This document shows positions 17,960 through 27,007 of a stretch of 64,000 nucleotides of DNA, one piece after another (the first letter of the stretch is position 1; each line of letters starts with the position of its first letter). The stretch is from Phycisphaerae bacterium (GTDB taxonomy: Bacteria; Planctomycetota; Phycisphaerae; UBA1845), in NCBI GenBank assembly GCA_029260215.1, contig JAJDDQ010000070.1, positions 62,001 to 126,000 on the forward strand, in the 5' to 3' direction. Under the pieces are notes generated by a model. The model did not search any database. It was not told where the DNA came from and saw only the letters and a program-made list of their open reading frames with translations. The position numbers and the translations under genes were made by a program.

Positions 17960-19693
17960 TCAATCACCGCTCGAAGCGTTTGGTTGTACGGGCGTGATGA
18001 CCAGTCGTTCGAAGGATTCCACGGCGTCAGGCCCCCATCGCGGGGCGGCGTGAATCGTACCGTCGAGACGTATGGGTGTTGGGCGAAACGCGCTGTGAAC
18101 GTCGCCGAAAATCAGGGCTGTGACGATCAGCGAGACGATCGCGAGGTCCGTGCGTTTTGGTAAGCGGATGACCTCGGCAACTGCTGCTGTGAGGCTGACG
18201 ATCGCGACGGCTTGATGGATTGCGAATGCGGGCAGGATGGATACAGCTTGGCGAGCGTAGCCGTAGAACAGGATCGTCACGATGAGTTTGTACGCAATTA
18301 CGACGCACCAGAATCGCCCCGCCTTACGCTTGAACGCGAAGAATGCACCGATCGCCGTCAGAATGACGATGGCGGATCGCCAAAGCAGCGATTGGCCTGG
18401 CATGTGGGTGACGAGATCGACCGCGCGTCGTTCGCCGAATCTGCCTATGGGGAAGTTGTGCGCGCCCAAGCCGAGCGTCATGCCCGAAGCGAAGTGGCGG
18501 ATTTTGCGTCTGACTGTTTTGAGCCACCGGATCGGATCGGCTGTGATGTATTTCCAGCCGACGCGGTAGCCGTCGCTGTAGAGTTTGAGATGCTGCGGCA
18601 GCCCGAGGTGTAATCGCGAGCCGACCGGAAACTTGTTGGCGAGTGCGGCTTTGCAGAAAGCCCCGTCGCAGTCCGGATGATTGGCCAGCGCGAAGCTGAG
18701 CGCTCCCTGGCTTGAGACGAACACTGCTTCGGATATGGGCTGGGGTATGTAATCGAATTCGCGAAGGAGAATCTCCATGACGCGATCGGGGGTGACTGTC
18801 TGGACTCCCTCCTGCGCGCACGCATAGGAAACGAAGGCGACGTTGTCCGCCCTGGCGAATGCGGGGAAACGCTCGATGAACAGGCGGGCATCGTTTGTCC
18901 AGAGGACGGGCTGAGTTGTGTAGTCGGGGATTCTGTCACTGGTTTGGTTGAAATCGCGCGAGGCTGCGCTGCCGCGAACGCTCCAGGGCAGACAGCACAC
19001 GAACCACACGGCACACATGACGGCGATGCTGGTGAAACGCTTTCGCCATCTGGCGGGTTTCGTCGTGATTGCGAAGAACGCGACGGTCATGATGACCAGC
19101 AGTGAATGTTCGGCGCGGAGCATGGTGGCTGCTCCGTGTACCAGACCGAGCAGGGCGGCGAGCGGCAGGCCGGGGGCGCGCATGCACCGGATCGTCAGCG
19201 GAACGATGAGCACGATCATGAGCGTGTAGGGGCATTCGTTGTTCAGCGACGTCGCGGTGACGTAGGAGCCGAATGCGAACGTACACAGCATCGCGCCCAG
19301 AATTGATGTGCGGCGGTTGAATTCGAGGCGAAAAGCCAGGAACGCGGCGGCCACCGTCAGTGCGGACACCAGACACCAGATCGCTTTGATTGTTGTGAAA
19401 TCGTGCGGCAATGACCACGGGCCTATCCACGAGAGCAGGTAGGCCACGCCGGGCGAATGAATCGGCAGGTTCCACTCGAACGGCTGACCGTTGGCGAGTG
19501 CGTTCGCGAAATCGATCCACAGGGGAGCGTCGCCTTCGTAGAAAATCGAGTGAGGCCAATGGCGATCGCGTGCGGTCAGCAGAAAGAGCAATCGCACGCC
19601 GAGGGCGACGGCGAAGAAAACGCCCGCCAGGAACCAGTCCGGGCGGGCGATGGGGTCGATCGGAGTCTTGATGTCCGCGGCTGCGTCAGCCAA
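17960..19693 (-). CDS. Membrane glycosyltransferase, PMT/GT39-like (ArnT superfamily)
   Basis: 577 residues with about 10-12 predicted membrane helices. The first loop after helix 1 has the acidic pattern FYEGDAPLWIDFANALANGQ, then NLPIHSPGVAYLLSWIG. This resembles the catalytic Asp loop and the H-P-P-like segment of lipid-linked sugar transferases (GT39/GT83). Such enzymes move a sugar from a polyprenyl-phosphate donor to a lipid or protein on the outer face of the inner membrane. The start codon TTG 19693 lacks a clear ribosome site, so the N-terminus is uncertain. It lies 15 bp after the PPIase gene and is probably cotranscribed with it. Confidence 0.75.
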   Translation of the reverse strand: MADAAADIKTPIDPIARPDWFLAGVFFAVALGVRLLFLLTARDRHWPHSIFYEGDAPLWIDFANALANGQPFEWNLPIHSPGVAYLLSWIGPWSLPHDFTTIKAIWCLVSALTVAAAFLAFRLEFNRRTSILGAMLCTFAFGSYVTATSLNNECPYTLMIVLIVPLTIRCMRAPGLPLAALLGLVHGAATMLRAEHSLLVIMTVAFFAITTKPARWRKRFTSIAVMCAVWFVCCLPWSVRGSAASRDFNQTSDRIPDYTTQPVLWTNDARLFIERFPAFARADNVAFVSYACAQEGVQTVTPDRVMEILLREFDYIPQPISEAVFVSSQGALSFALANHPDCDGAFCKAALANKFPVGSRLHLGLPQHLKLYSDGYRVGWKYITADPIRWLKTVRRKIRHFASGMTLGLGAHNFPIGRFGERRAVDLVTHMPGQSLLWRSAIVILTAIGAFFAFKRKAGRFWCVVIAYKLIVTILFYGYARQAVSILPAFAIHQAVAIVSLTAAVAEVIRLPKRTDLAIVSLIVTALIFGDVHSAFRPTPIRLDGTIHAAPRWGPDAVESFERLVITPVQPNASSGD

Positions 19694-19708
19694 GGATCGG
19701 CTCGGTGA

Positions 19709-20827
19709 TTATTTGACGATTTCGACGAGGTCAACTTCAAACACGAGCACGGAGTTCGGCGGGATGGAGGGGCGTCCGCTGGCACCGTACGCGAGGTCGG
19801 GCGGGATGACGAGGTAGCGCTTGCCGCCGGTCTTCATGCTGCCCACGCCTTCGGTCCAACCCTTGATGACGCCGTTGAGACGAAACTCAGCCTCTCGGCC
19901 TCGATCGTGCGAGGAATCGAACTTGGTGCCGTTGGTCAGCCAGCCGGTGTAATGAACCTTGACTTTGTCGGTAGATGCGGGCTGGCTCCCGGTGCCCTCG
20001 GTGACGTCGACGAACCACAGGCCGGAACCAGTGGACTTACCCTTGGCGATGTCGATTTCCTTGCCGGCTACGAGTGCTTTGCCCACTTCCATCGCCTTTG
20101 CGAGTTCCGCGATTCTGGCTGCCTCCGCATCGGCGGCTGCTTTGTTCCGTTCGCCATCTTTGGCGCGGGCGGCTGAAATCTGCTCTGCGAACTTGTTCGC
20201 GTCGGCACGGGTGACCTTCTTGATGACGACCGGCGTGTCGGCAGCAGCCGGCTGACGTCCGTCGGCCTGCGGGTCCATGTGGACGGGGGTGCTGCGAATC
20301 GCTTCCAGCGTGTCGAAACCGTCAATAACCTGAGCGAACACGCAATATCCCCAACCGCGCTGATCCTTGGATTTGTGGTCGAGGAAGGTGTTGTCCACCG
20401 CGTTGATGAAAAACTGGCTCGTGGCGGAGTGGGGGTTGCCCGTCCGGGCCATCGCCAGCGTGCCGTAGGTGTTCTTCAAGCCGTTGTCGGCTTCGTTCTG
20501 GATCGGGTCTTTCGTGGGTTTCTTGGTGTAGTCAGCCTCCATGCCGCCGCCCTGAATCATGAAACCCTTGATGATGCGGTGGAAGATCGTGCCTTCGTAA
20601 AATCCCTCGTCAGCGTAGCTCAGGAAGTTTTCCACCGTGGCGGGGGCCTTTGTCTTGTTCAGCTCGATGGTCATGTCGCCGAGCGACGTGGACATTGTGA
20701 AATAGACCATGCCGTCCTTTTCGGAAGCGGCCTTTTGCTCGTCAGTGGGGGCTGCGGAAAGCATCAGATTGATGGCTCCAAGCAGGGCAACAGCGGTCGT
20801 CAGGGTACGTTGCGACGAAATCATCAT
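19709..20827 (-). CDS. Exported bifunctional peptidyl-prolyl isomerase: cyclophilin-FKBP fusion
   Basis: 372 residues. The start is ATG 20827 (GAGGA just upstream) rather than the codon at 20848. A signal peptide is followed by a cyclophilin domain, roughly residues 40-205 (FHRIIKGFMIQGGGMEADYT, then ATSQFFIN). A charged Ala/Glu/Lys-rich helix linker follows at about 210-260. An FKBP domain ends the protein, about 275-371 (KVKVHYTGWLTNGTKFDSSH, VIKGWTEGVGSMKTGGKRYL, VFEVDLVEI). Both domains catalyse proline cis-trans isomerisation and should act on exported proteins in the periplasm. Fusions of the two immunophilin families are rare. The neighbour is a membrane glycosyltransferase. Confidence 0.93.
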   Translation of the reverse strand: MMISSQRTLTTAVALLGAINLMLSAAPTDEQKAASEKDGMVYFTMSTSLGDMTIELNKTKAPATVENFLSYADEGFYEGTIFHRIIKGFMIQGGGMEADYTKKPTKDPIQNEADNGLKNTYGTLAMARTGNPHSATSQFFINAVDNTFLDHKSKDQRGWGYCVFAQVIDGFDTLEAIRSTPVHMDPQADGRQPAAADTPVVIKKVTRADANKFAEQISAARAKDGERNKAAADAEAARIAELAKAMEVGKALVAGKEIDIAKGKSTGSGLWFVDVTEGTGSQPASTDKVKVHYTGWLTNGTKFDSSHDRGREAEFRLNGVIKGWTEGVGSMKTGGKRYLVIPPDLAYGASGRPSIPPNSVLVFEVDLVEIVK

Positions 20828-21006
20828 TGTTTCCTCGTTGATTAACATGCGGATTTCCGCTCAACGCTCCGTAACGCAGGCGGAAAGTAACAACCAGCGG
20901 GGTAGGCTATCGCGGGCGGTTCGATTGGACAAGGCGCCCCGTCGCCTTCTGTGGTTGGGGATGGCGAATCTGCGATTGGTCCGAAATATGCGGGCGTGCT
21001 CAGGTC

Positions 21007-21035
21007 CGTGTCGCACGCGACACGGCTAAGCGGGT
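21007..21035. repeat. Palindromic repeat, family B (copy 1)
   Basis: The core palindrome CGTGTCGCACGCGACACG is followed by GCTAAGCGGGT. The same unit occurs at 54952-54984, 57617-57645 and, with one change, at 63210-63239. REP-like; it lies in the gap between the PPIase gene and the DUF1573 gene. Confidence 0.85.
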
Positions 21036-21072
21036 GCTCGCCGTGTTTGGACGCGGATTTTGCGGTTTCCGA

Positions 21073-22479
21073 TCATCGACGGCGTTCTCCGGATGGTTTT
21101 TTCGATGGTTTCGACTTGGTCTTGTCGTCTGACGAATGAGCGGTGGTGCTTTTTCTATCGCGAAGCGTTGTCTGGCCCTTGACTGTTCGGGCGGAGGGTT
21201 TTCGCGAAACTTTGGCTTCGGAAGCCTTTTTCCTGCTCGAAGCATCGTCCGACTTCTGTGCGGCGGATGAGGATTTGATATTCGCACCGCGTCTCGGAGG
21301 CAACATCCGGCTCCTTGCCGTCTGCTGCGAGTAGATCGGGACGGTGAGAATTTCGGTGAACTTGTCGTCGGTTCTGATTCGGACGTTTACGGTATTTTGA
21401 TCAGCGACGTAATTCTTCGGCACGGTGACGACCACGAATTGCTGTTCGTCTTCTTCGACGACCTTGGCGACCAGCTTGGAATCGTCCACTTCAACATCGA
21501 TGGCACGTCCGGTCACACCCTTGGCCCAGTTCAAGTGGATTCTGAAATCTCGCTCGGACGAGATGATCGATGGGAGGCGGATGTTGGCTGGCTTAGCTTT
21601 GACGCGCGCCTCGAAGTAGCCGGCGAGCGGATAATTGAGCGTGGGGGCTTGGCTCAAGCCGGTTTTGAGCGTGAGTTGGTGACGGAATTTCTCCTGGGCG
21701 GTGGGCAGGATGGTGACAATTAGCTCGTATTCTTCGCCTGGAGTGATTTCCTCGATCGAGGCGATGATGCCTTTCTCGGGGGCACTGAGAACCGCGGGTT
21801 TGAGCGGACCGCCGTCTCCCTTGCTGAATTTGAAGCGCTTCGTTCGCGACGCATCGTCGCCGTCACGTGTAAGACGGCCGAGATTGATGCTGCGAAAAGT
21901 AGCTGATATCGGTTCGAGAAGTTTCCCCTTGCAGGTCAGACTGACTTTCGGATTCGACGGATCGTTCGTCGTGACTTGAATCTTGCGGTTGAATGCTCCA
22001 CGGAGCTTCGAGCAGCTGAGGGTTACGGACAGATCTTCTGTTGCACCGGGCTTGATCGTACGGTCGGACCGACCGTTGAATCGAGTGCCTCACCCACCCT
22101 TCGCGCGAATCAGCAGGTCGGCGGTCCCTTCGTTCTTGATTTTGAAGGGGAACGTTAAGATGTCTTTCCCACGCCACACCGGGGGCAGGTCCACCACGAG
22201 GTTTTCGCAGGACCACTTCGCGTCAGGGTTCATCGGCAGTGCGGGCGCAGTTCGCTTGCTGCGTCTGCTGGATGGAGTCGCGCGCGGGCCAGCCACGTTT
22301 TTTCGGATCTTCGCGTTACCGGCCGATTGGGCGGAAGATTTTTGTTTCAGGGCCGGAACGGCGGCCTTTCCGGGGGCTGCCTTCTTGACCGATTCCTGGC
22401 CCAGTGTCACGCCGGTCGCCAAAAGGCAAAGCAGCATTGTCCTCGTCAAATCGCTTCGTCGCAAACGTTGTGTCGTCAC
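21073..22479 (-). CDS. DUF1573 protein with in-frame UGA, candidate selenoprotein
   Basis: One reading frame runs from GTG 22479 to the stop at 21073, interrupted only by TGA at 22092-22090. The 144 codons after the TGA contain no stop and no ATG, GTG or TTG, so the second half cannot start by itself. GTG 22479 has GGAGG 9 nt upstream; ATG 22488 sits directly against it. The product would be 468 residues with the recoded residue at about 130. It has a signal peptide (TMLLCLLATGVTLGQ), a DUF1573-type beta domain (FPFKIKNEGTADLLIRAKGG, then the UGA, then GTRF and later VTTNDPSNPKVSLTCKG) and a basic tail. The UGA sits where the family usually has its Cys-Gly-Cys motif. A hairpin follows at selenocysteine spacing. 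A plain nonsense mutation is the alternative. Confidence 0.75.
22054..22082 (-). promoter_or_regulatory. Candidate bacterial SECIS-like hairpin after the in-frame UGA
   Basis: Reading the minus strand from the UGA, bases 14-19 (ACGGUC) pair with bases 25-30 (GACCGU) around a GGUCC loop. A short outer stem GAU/AUC pairs bases 8-10 with 34-36. The loop GGUC starts 20 nt after the UGA. In E. coli fdhF, as I remember it, a GGUC loop starts at about 19 nt. The upper stem lacks the bulged U of fdhF. SelB binding is untested. Confidence 0.55.
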
Positions 22480-22642
22480 GTTCTTCATCCTCCGAATTCT
22501 GATCCAAATGAGTTCCGCATCATACGATAAACGGAGGGGGATCAAAAGGCCTCGTCGCCGCAAGTTCTTACCGAAAAGATTGAGCCGTTCCGTTACGCCT
22601 GTCTACCTGTCGTCCGAATATCGCTCGACAGGTAAATCAAAG

Positions 22643-22676
22643 CGGGTTCCGGGCGGAATACCACGCCCGGAACCCG
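22643..22676 (-). terminator. Strong hairpin downstream of the large metalloprotease gene
   Basis: A perfect 13-bp inverted repeat, CGGGTTCCGGGCG / CGCCCGGAACCCG, with an 8-nt loop, lies 37 bp past the stop of the gene at 22713. On the minus strand it is followed by CTTTGATTT. Probable intrinsic terminator. Confidence 0.75.
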
Positions 22677-22712
22677 TCAGATATCGATCATCGTCGCATT
22701 TCGGCTTCGGGA

Positions 22713-25685
22713 TCAGAACCCGCCGTATTCGTTCAACTCAGCCGCCAGCAAACGCTCGATACGCGATTTACAGGCCGTCAGGTGGGCACGCGACGCGAAA
22801 TCGAGCTTACCGGTCGCAAGGGCGTTGTTGACCTTGCCGCCGAGGTCACTCATCGACAGCCGCACCATAGCATGAATATCGGGCGACACGATGGTTCCCG
22901 GCTTTGTACGCATGATCGGCTCGATCACGGACAGGTATTCCCGCTGAAGCGAACGTCGAACCCCCGGGATGAACGGGGCTGTGTCGGTCCAGTTTCCCTT
23001 TTTGGCCCGTTTTGTGTCGACCGAGGTCGCCCAGCAGACGTCCTGAACGCGCTGGATGTATTCGGACAGTGTGAGCACATCGTCGCCATCGGTACGCAGT
23101 TCGTTGTCCTGGATGCGCCGCAGCGTGTTGGGGTACATGCGGTCGAACAGATTCCACCATTGCAACAGGCTGATGTATCTATGGAAGGTGAAGTCCTCGG
23201 TGAAACTGACGGATGTGCCCTCATGCCACCAGCGTGACGTCGCAAGATGATTCAGCACTTCCGGCGGCGTGGCAAAGAAATCGTCGTCGAAGATGGTGGT
23301 TTCCATGAACGCGAGGGCATCGCGTTGCCGCTTGGCATCGACGACTTCGAACGGTGCCTGATCGCCGGGGTCGCCTCGGTGGGCGCGATGCGTGTACACG
23401 CCGCCGATGTATCGTCCGACGTAGTCCAGAACGAAGGCTTTGTCGAACAGCAGGCTCAGGTAGGCCGACCGCGCGTGGTACCAGCTTTCCTTGTCCTCCA
23501 CGGACCATTCGAGGATGTTCGCCATCCTGCCGTCGATCACCTTCATACGTTCGCGCGCCCAGTTGATCGGGTCAGCCCCCATGTCGAACCGATTGTTTCG
23601 CGGGTCTGGGCTTCCGGATGTTGTGTCTTCGTCCGTGGCGTAGGCCAGTTCCGGCTCCGTCGATCGCGAGGCGATGGCTGCGAGCATGGCCTCTTCACCG
23701 GCGATCGTGGCGGACTTGGCCGGCTTTTTCTCGGTGAGACTCTTGGTCTTGTTTCGCTTCTTGTCGATCATCTTGCGCACATCGTCGGGGAGCTGATCGA
23801 GTACGTCTTTGGGAATGTCGTAATCCGCGGACTTGCCTGCCACGAGTTCCGCGGTCTTGGCGTCGTCTGATTTGTCCGCGTCGGCGTCATCCTGCGTTAC
23901 GGCTTTGTATGTGCCGTCGGCGGGGCGGTAACCATATTCGATGGCCCAGTAGTCATAAGGCCCGACGGTCTGTGTGATGAAACTGCCGTCGAGCGGCTTG
24001 TCGTGGAAAAACAGGGTGGCGTTGTAGTCCATGACCGAGCCGACCAGGGGTTCACCGGTTTCTCGGCGCTGCTTGATTTCCTCGACAGTGTAGATCGTGC
24101 TGGCTTTGAAATTGTGACGCAGGCCTATGGTGTGCCCGACCTCGTGCATCACGACTTCCCTCACGACTTCGTACATGTACTTGTCGAGTACTTCCTTCGG
24201 CTGTCCGGCCAACATGGTGCGCGCGACGGCCATCTGCTGGCGTTTGCCGTTGATGTAGTCGCAATGCGGGCGACCGCGTGCGTGCAGGCGTTTGCGCATT
24301 TCAGCCGTCACGTTTTCGAGCGAATCGTCGCCGATGGTGACGTGTTCCCAATTCCGCTCCGGCCTTGCGAATTGCGGATTGGCTTTGAGGAATTCTTCGA
24401 GTACCGGATCGTTGAATTTGCCTCGCGCGACGGCCGACGGCAGCAGGCGGGTGGCAGCATTTCCCATGACGCGAATCATGGAATCATCAAAGATGATGTC
24501 GGCGTCGTAGATTTGCCCGGTGAAGGGGTTGGCCCGATGAGGCCCCATCGCGAAGGCGCTTCCGGAGACGATCCAGCGGAAGAAGCTGTAGCGCATGTCC
24601 TCCGGGTCGATGTCCTTCCATTCGTTCGTATTGGTCTGCTGGCGAACCTGCACAGCATCGACGAACCCGCATTTTTCGAAGGCTTTGTTCCATTCGAGAA
24701 TGCCGTCGCGGACCGCCCGACGGTGCTGAATCGGGACCGTTTTCTCGATGTAGAAAATGATCGGCTGCTTGGGTTCGCATAGGGCGAGCGACGGATCCTG
24801 CTTCACCAGATGCCAGCGATCGATGTAACGATTGAAGATGTCGCGTGCCGCAGCCGGCTTGGACCAGTCGCGATTGACCGTAAGGAAATAGCCTACACGG
24901 TCGTCCGCCTTACGTGGCTTGTAATCGGATTTGGGGAGTTTCCAGAAACTGTAATGGACCAAACGCTTGTCGTACGAACCGGGTGGGCGCGTAGCGCTCA
25001 TGGCCATCTCGACACCGATCTCGACGTTCAACTCAAACGTCTTCTTCGCAGTCCACTTGCTCAGCGATCGGCTGATGCTGCCCCCCGCGCCAAACGACGT
25101 CCACTGAACATCGGCGAAGTTGCTTTTGAGCAAAGGCCCGAGGTCGATGACCGGGTCTCCGCCGGGCGACATGGTCACGATGGGCACGGCTGTCCGGATG
25201 CGATCCGGGTAGGTGCGATCGACGACGTCTTGGATTTCCTTGCGCTTCTCGACCACGTAGCCGCTGTTCGGTTCGATCAGCAACAGTTTCTTGTCAAGGA
25301 TTTCCCACTTGACCACACGTTCATCCAGCGGAAAGCCGGTGAACATGCCGCCGCCGGCGATGCTGGTCGAGAGCATGAACTGCTCGCCGAGGAAGCTGGC
25401 CGGTATCTGGCAGAGCAGTTTTTCCGGATCCTTGTTCTTGGCAGACGCTGGATAACTCCACAGCGTGAACAGCCCCTTGGCGGATTCCATGTCCTTGGTC
25501 ACGTCCTTGAACTTCGGGAAGCGGGACTTTTCTTCGTCCGCCTTTTTCTTCCCGCCCATCGCGGGGGGCGCAGCCAGCAACATCGGCATGGATGTGAGGC
25601 CGTCGTTCGCGACAGGTTCCTCCGCGCGAAGCGGCGTCAATACAGCCAGCATGACGGCGAGTGATGAAATGATACGTGGGGTCAT
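22713..25685 (-). CDS. Secreted zinc-dependent metalloprotease (DUF5117/DUF5118 type)
   Basis: 990 residues. A signal peptide (MTPRIISSLAVMLAVLTPLR, cleavage near AEEP) and a good AGGAG site precede ATG 25685. The extended zinc motif HEVGHTIGLRHNF begins near residue 514, which places it with metzincin-like proteases. The flanking regions (WSYPASAKNKDPEKLLCQIP, and a C-terminal domain with SFTEDFTFHRYISLLQWWN) fit the family annotated with DUF5117, DUF4953 and DUF5118 domains. An internal low-complexity Lys-rich segment lies near 640-680. The enzyme should act outside the cytoplasm. A terminator hairpin follows the gene. Confidence 0.88.
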   Translation of the reverse strand: MTPRIISSLAVMLAVLTPLRAEEPVANDGLTSMPMLLAAPPAMGGKKKADEEKSRFPKFKDVTKDMESAKGLFTLWSYPASAKNKDPEKLLCQIPASFLGEQFMLSTSIAGGGMFTGFPLDERVVKWEILDKKLLLIEPNSGYVVEKRKEIQDVVDRTYPDRIRTAVPIVTMSPGGDPVIDLGPLLKSNFADVQWTSFGAGGSISRSLSKWTAKKTFELNVEIGVEMAMSATRPPGSYDKRLVHYSFWKLPKSDYKPRKADDRVGYFLTVNRDWSKPAAARDIFNRYIDRWHLVKQDPSLALCEPKQPIIFYIEKTVPIQHRRAVRDGILEWNKAFEKCGFVDAVQVRQQTNTNEWKDIDPEDMRYSFFRWIVSGSAFAMGPHRANPFTGQIYDADIIFDDSMIRVMGNAATRLLPSAVARGKFNDPVLEEFLKANPQFARPERNWEHVTIGDDSLENVTAEMRKRLHARGRPHCDYINGKRQQMAVARTMLAGQPKEVLDKYMYEVVREVVMHEVGHTIGLRHNFKASTIYTVEEIKQRRETGEPLVGSVMDYNATLFFHDKPLDGSFITQTVGPYDYWAIEYGYRPADGTYKAVTQDDADADKSDDAKTAELVAGKSADYDIPKDVLDQLPDDVRKMIDKKRNKTKSLTEKKPAKSATIAGEEAMLAAIASRSTEPELAYATDEDTTSGSPDPRNNRFDMGADPINWARERMKVIDGRMANILEWSVEDKESWYHARSAYLSLLFDKAFVLDYVGRYIGGVYTHRAHRGDPGDQAPFEVVDAKRQRDALAFMETTIFDDDFFATPPEVLNHLATSRWWHEGTSVSFTEDFTFHRYISLLQWWNLFDRMYPNTLRRIQDNELRTDGDDVLTLSEYIQRVQDVCWATSVDTKRAKKGNWTDTAPFIPGVRRSLQREYLSVIEPIMRTKPGTIVSPDIHAMVRLSMSDLGGKVNNALATGKLDFASRAHLTACKSRIERLLAAELNEYGGF

Positions 25686-25935
25686 TGCGGGTCTCCTGTG
25701 CAGTTGCTTCCCATTCAGCCAATTCGGCGATTCGAAACGAGGGCCTCGTTTATCTCATCGCACAAAAACGTGCCCTTCCGGTAGTTTTACGTATTATTGT
25801 AACCATACCACGCAAATTTGATTGTAAGAATCCGTGTGTTCGTGGAACAGCACGGATTCGTGTCGCACCGAGAACCTTTCCCGGCCTCTCTTTCACGAGG
25901 AGGGGTGAAAAATCCGGTTCGCCGACTCAACGGCC

Positions 25936-26754
25936 CTATGCAAGCCAATCTGCGTAAAGCTGCGGACGACGATCGGGCAGAAACAATCGTCTCGCCGGGC
26001 TGTCTTGCGTCGCATCAAGGGCGACCTCGGCATGGAGCACGTGGTCCTCTCCCCGGGGCGCGCGGGCGATCATCGCACCGTCCGGGCCACACACGAACGA
26101 TTCGCCCGCGAAAGTCAGACGTTCCTCCCGCCCGACGCGGTTGCACAGGCCGACGAAATACCCGCTCTGGAAAGCAGCCACACGCAGCTCAGCCTCGTAC
26201 ATACCGTCCGGCCACTCGTCAACGGCGCCGGCTTGGGGGACGAGCACGAGGTCTGCTCCGCCGACGGCCAACGCACGCATGTATTCCGGGAAGTGGCGAT
26301 CGTAACAGATGGCTACGCCGATGTTTCCGGCAGCCGTCTGGAAAACCGGAGCGCCGAAATCACCGGGTGCGTAGAACCCCCGTTCGTGAAAGCCGGGGGA
26401 ATCCGTGATGTGGACCATGCGCGTCTTGCCCAGCAGCGTGCCGTCGGCATCGATCACCGGAGACGTGTCGTAGCAACGGTCGCCGTCGCGCTCGAACAGA
26501 TTGAACACAACGACCACGCTCAATTCTCGTGCGATCGCACACAAAGCGTCCGTCGTCGGTCCGGGAATCGTTTCAGCCAACTCCGCCACGCTCCCGCAGG
26601 CCGGTGTTTGCGGGTGGAACGGTTCAAACGCCAACTCGGCGAAACAGACGCACTCCGCTCCGGCTGCCGCGGCTGTTCTGATTGCGTTCAACCCCCGTTG
26701 CGTGTTCTCCTCGCGGTTTTTCGCAGCGTGTTGTTGGATCAGGGCAAGATGCAA
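25936..26754 (-). CDS. Carbon-nitrogen hydrolase (nitrilase superfamily amidase)
   Basis: 272 residues, cytoplasmic. The Glu-Lys-Cys triad is visible: Glu in ECVCFAELAFEPF, Lys in LLGKTRMVHI and Cys in GVAICYDRHFPE. The family includes N-carbamoylputrescine amidase, beta-ureidopropionase and omega-amidases; the substrate cannot be settled from sequence alone. The start is TTG 26754, supported by GGAGG six bases upstream. It is a single gene between the metalloprotease and a divergent lipoprotein gene. The length is typical of plain C-N hydrolases without extra domains. Confidence 0.9.
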   Translation of the reverse strand: MHLALIQQHAAKNREENTQRGLNAIRTAAAAGAECVCFAELAFEPFHPQTPACGSVAELAETIPGPTTDALCAIARELSVVVVFNLFERDGDRCYDTSPVIDADGTLLGKTRMVHITDSPGFHERGFYAPGDFGAPVFQTAAGNIGVAICYDRHFPEYMRALAVGGADLVLVPQAGAVDEWPDGMYEAELRVAAFQSGYFVGLCNRVGREERLTFAGESFVCGPDGAMIARAPRGEDHVLHAEVALDATQDSPARRLFLPDRRPQLYADWLA

Positions 26755-27007
26755 GAGAGGCCTCCCTATCGTGGCGTCGCGTTACCGGGCGAAAAGCGTC
26801 TTTTCCCAGGCGATATTACCGGAAGAAAACGCCTTGATTGACAATTGACTCGCCGATTTTACAGCGATACCGTTACAATGGCGAGCGCGATGCGACGCCA
26901 CGATTCTCCTCTGGTTGCTGGATTGGCGGGCCGGTTTGGGGGAAGCGTTGGGGGAGTCGCGTGTTGGTCCGCACAAATTCTTCAAGGTTTTCCCAGATGG
27001 TGTATCC

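Noticed and set aside
21863-22216. A minus-strand ORF overlapping the UGA of the DUF1573 gene
   Set aside because: It is in another frame, Arg/Ser-rich without a family pattern, and lies over a strong DUF1573 reading. A frameshift explanation was also rejected because both halves are in the same frame.
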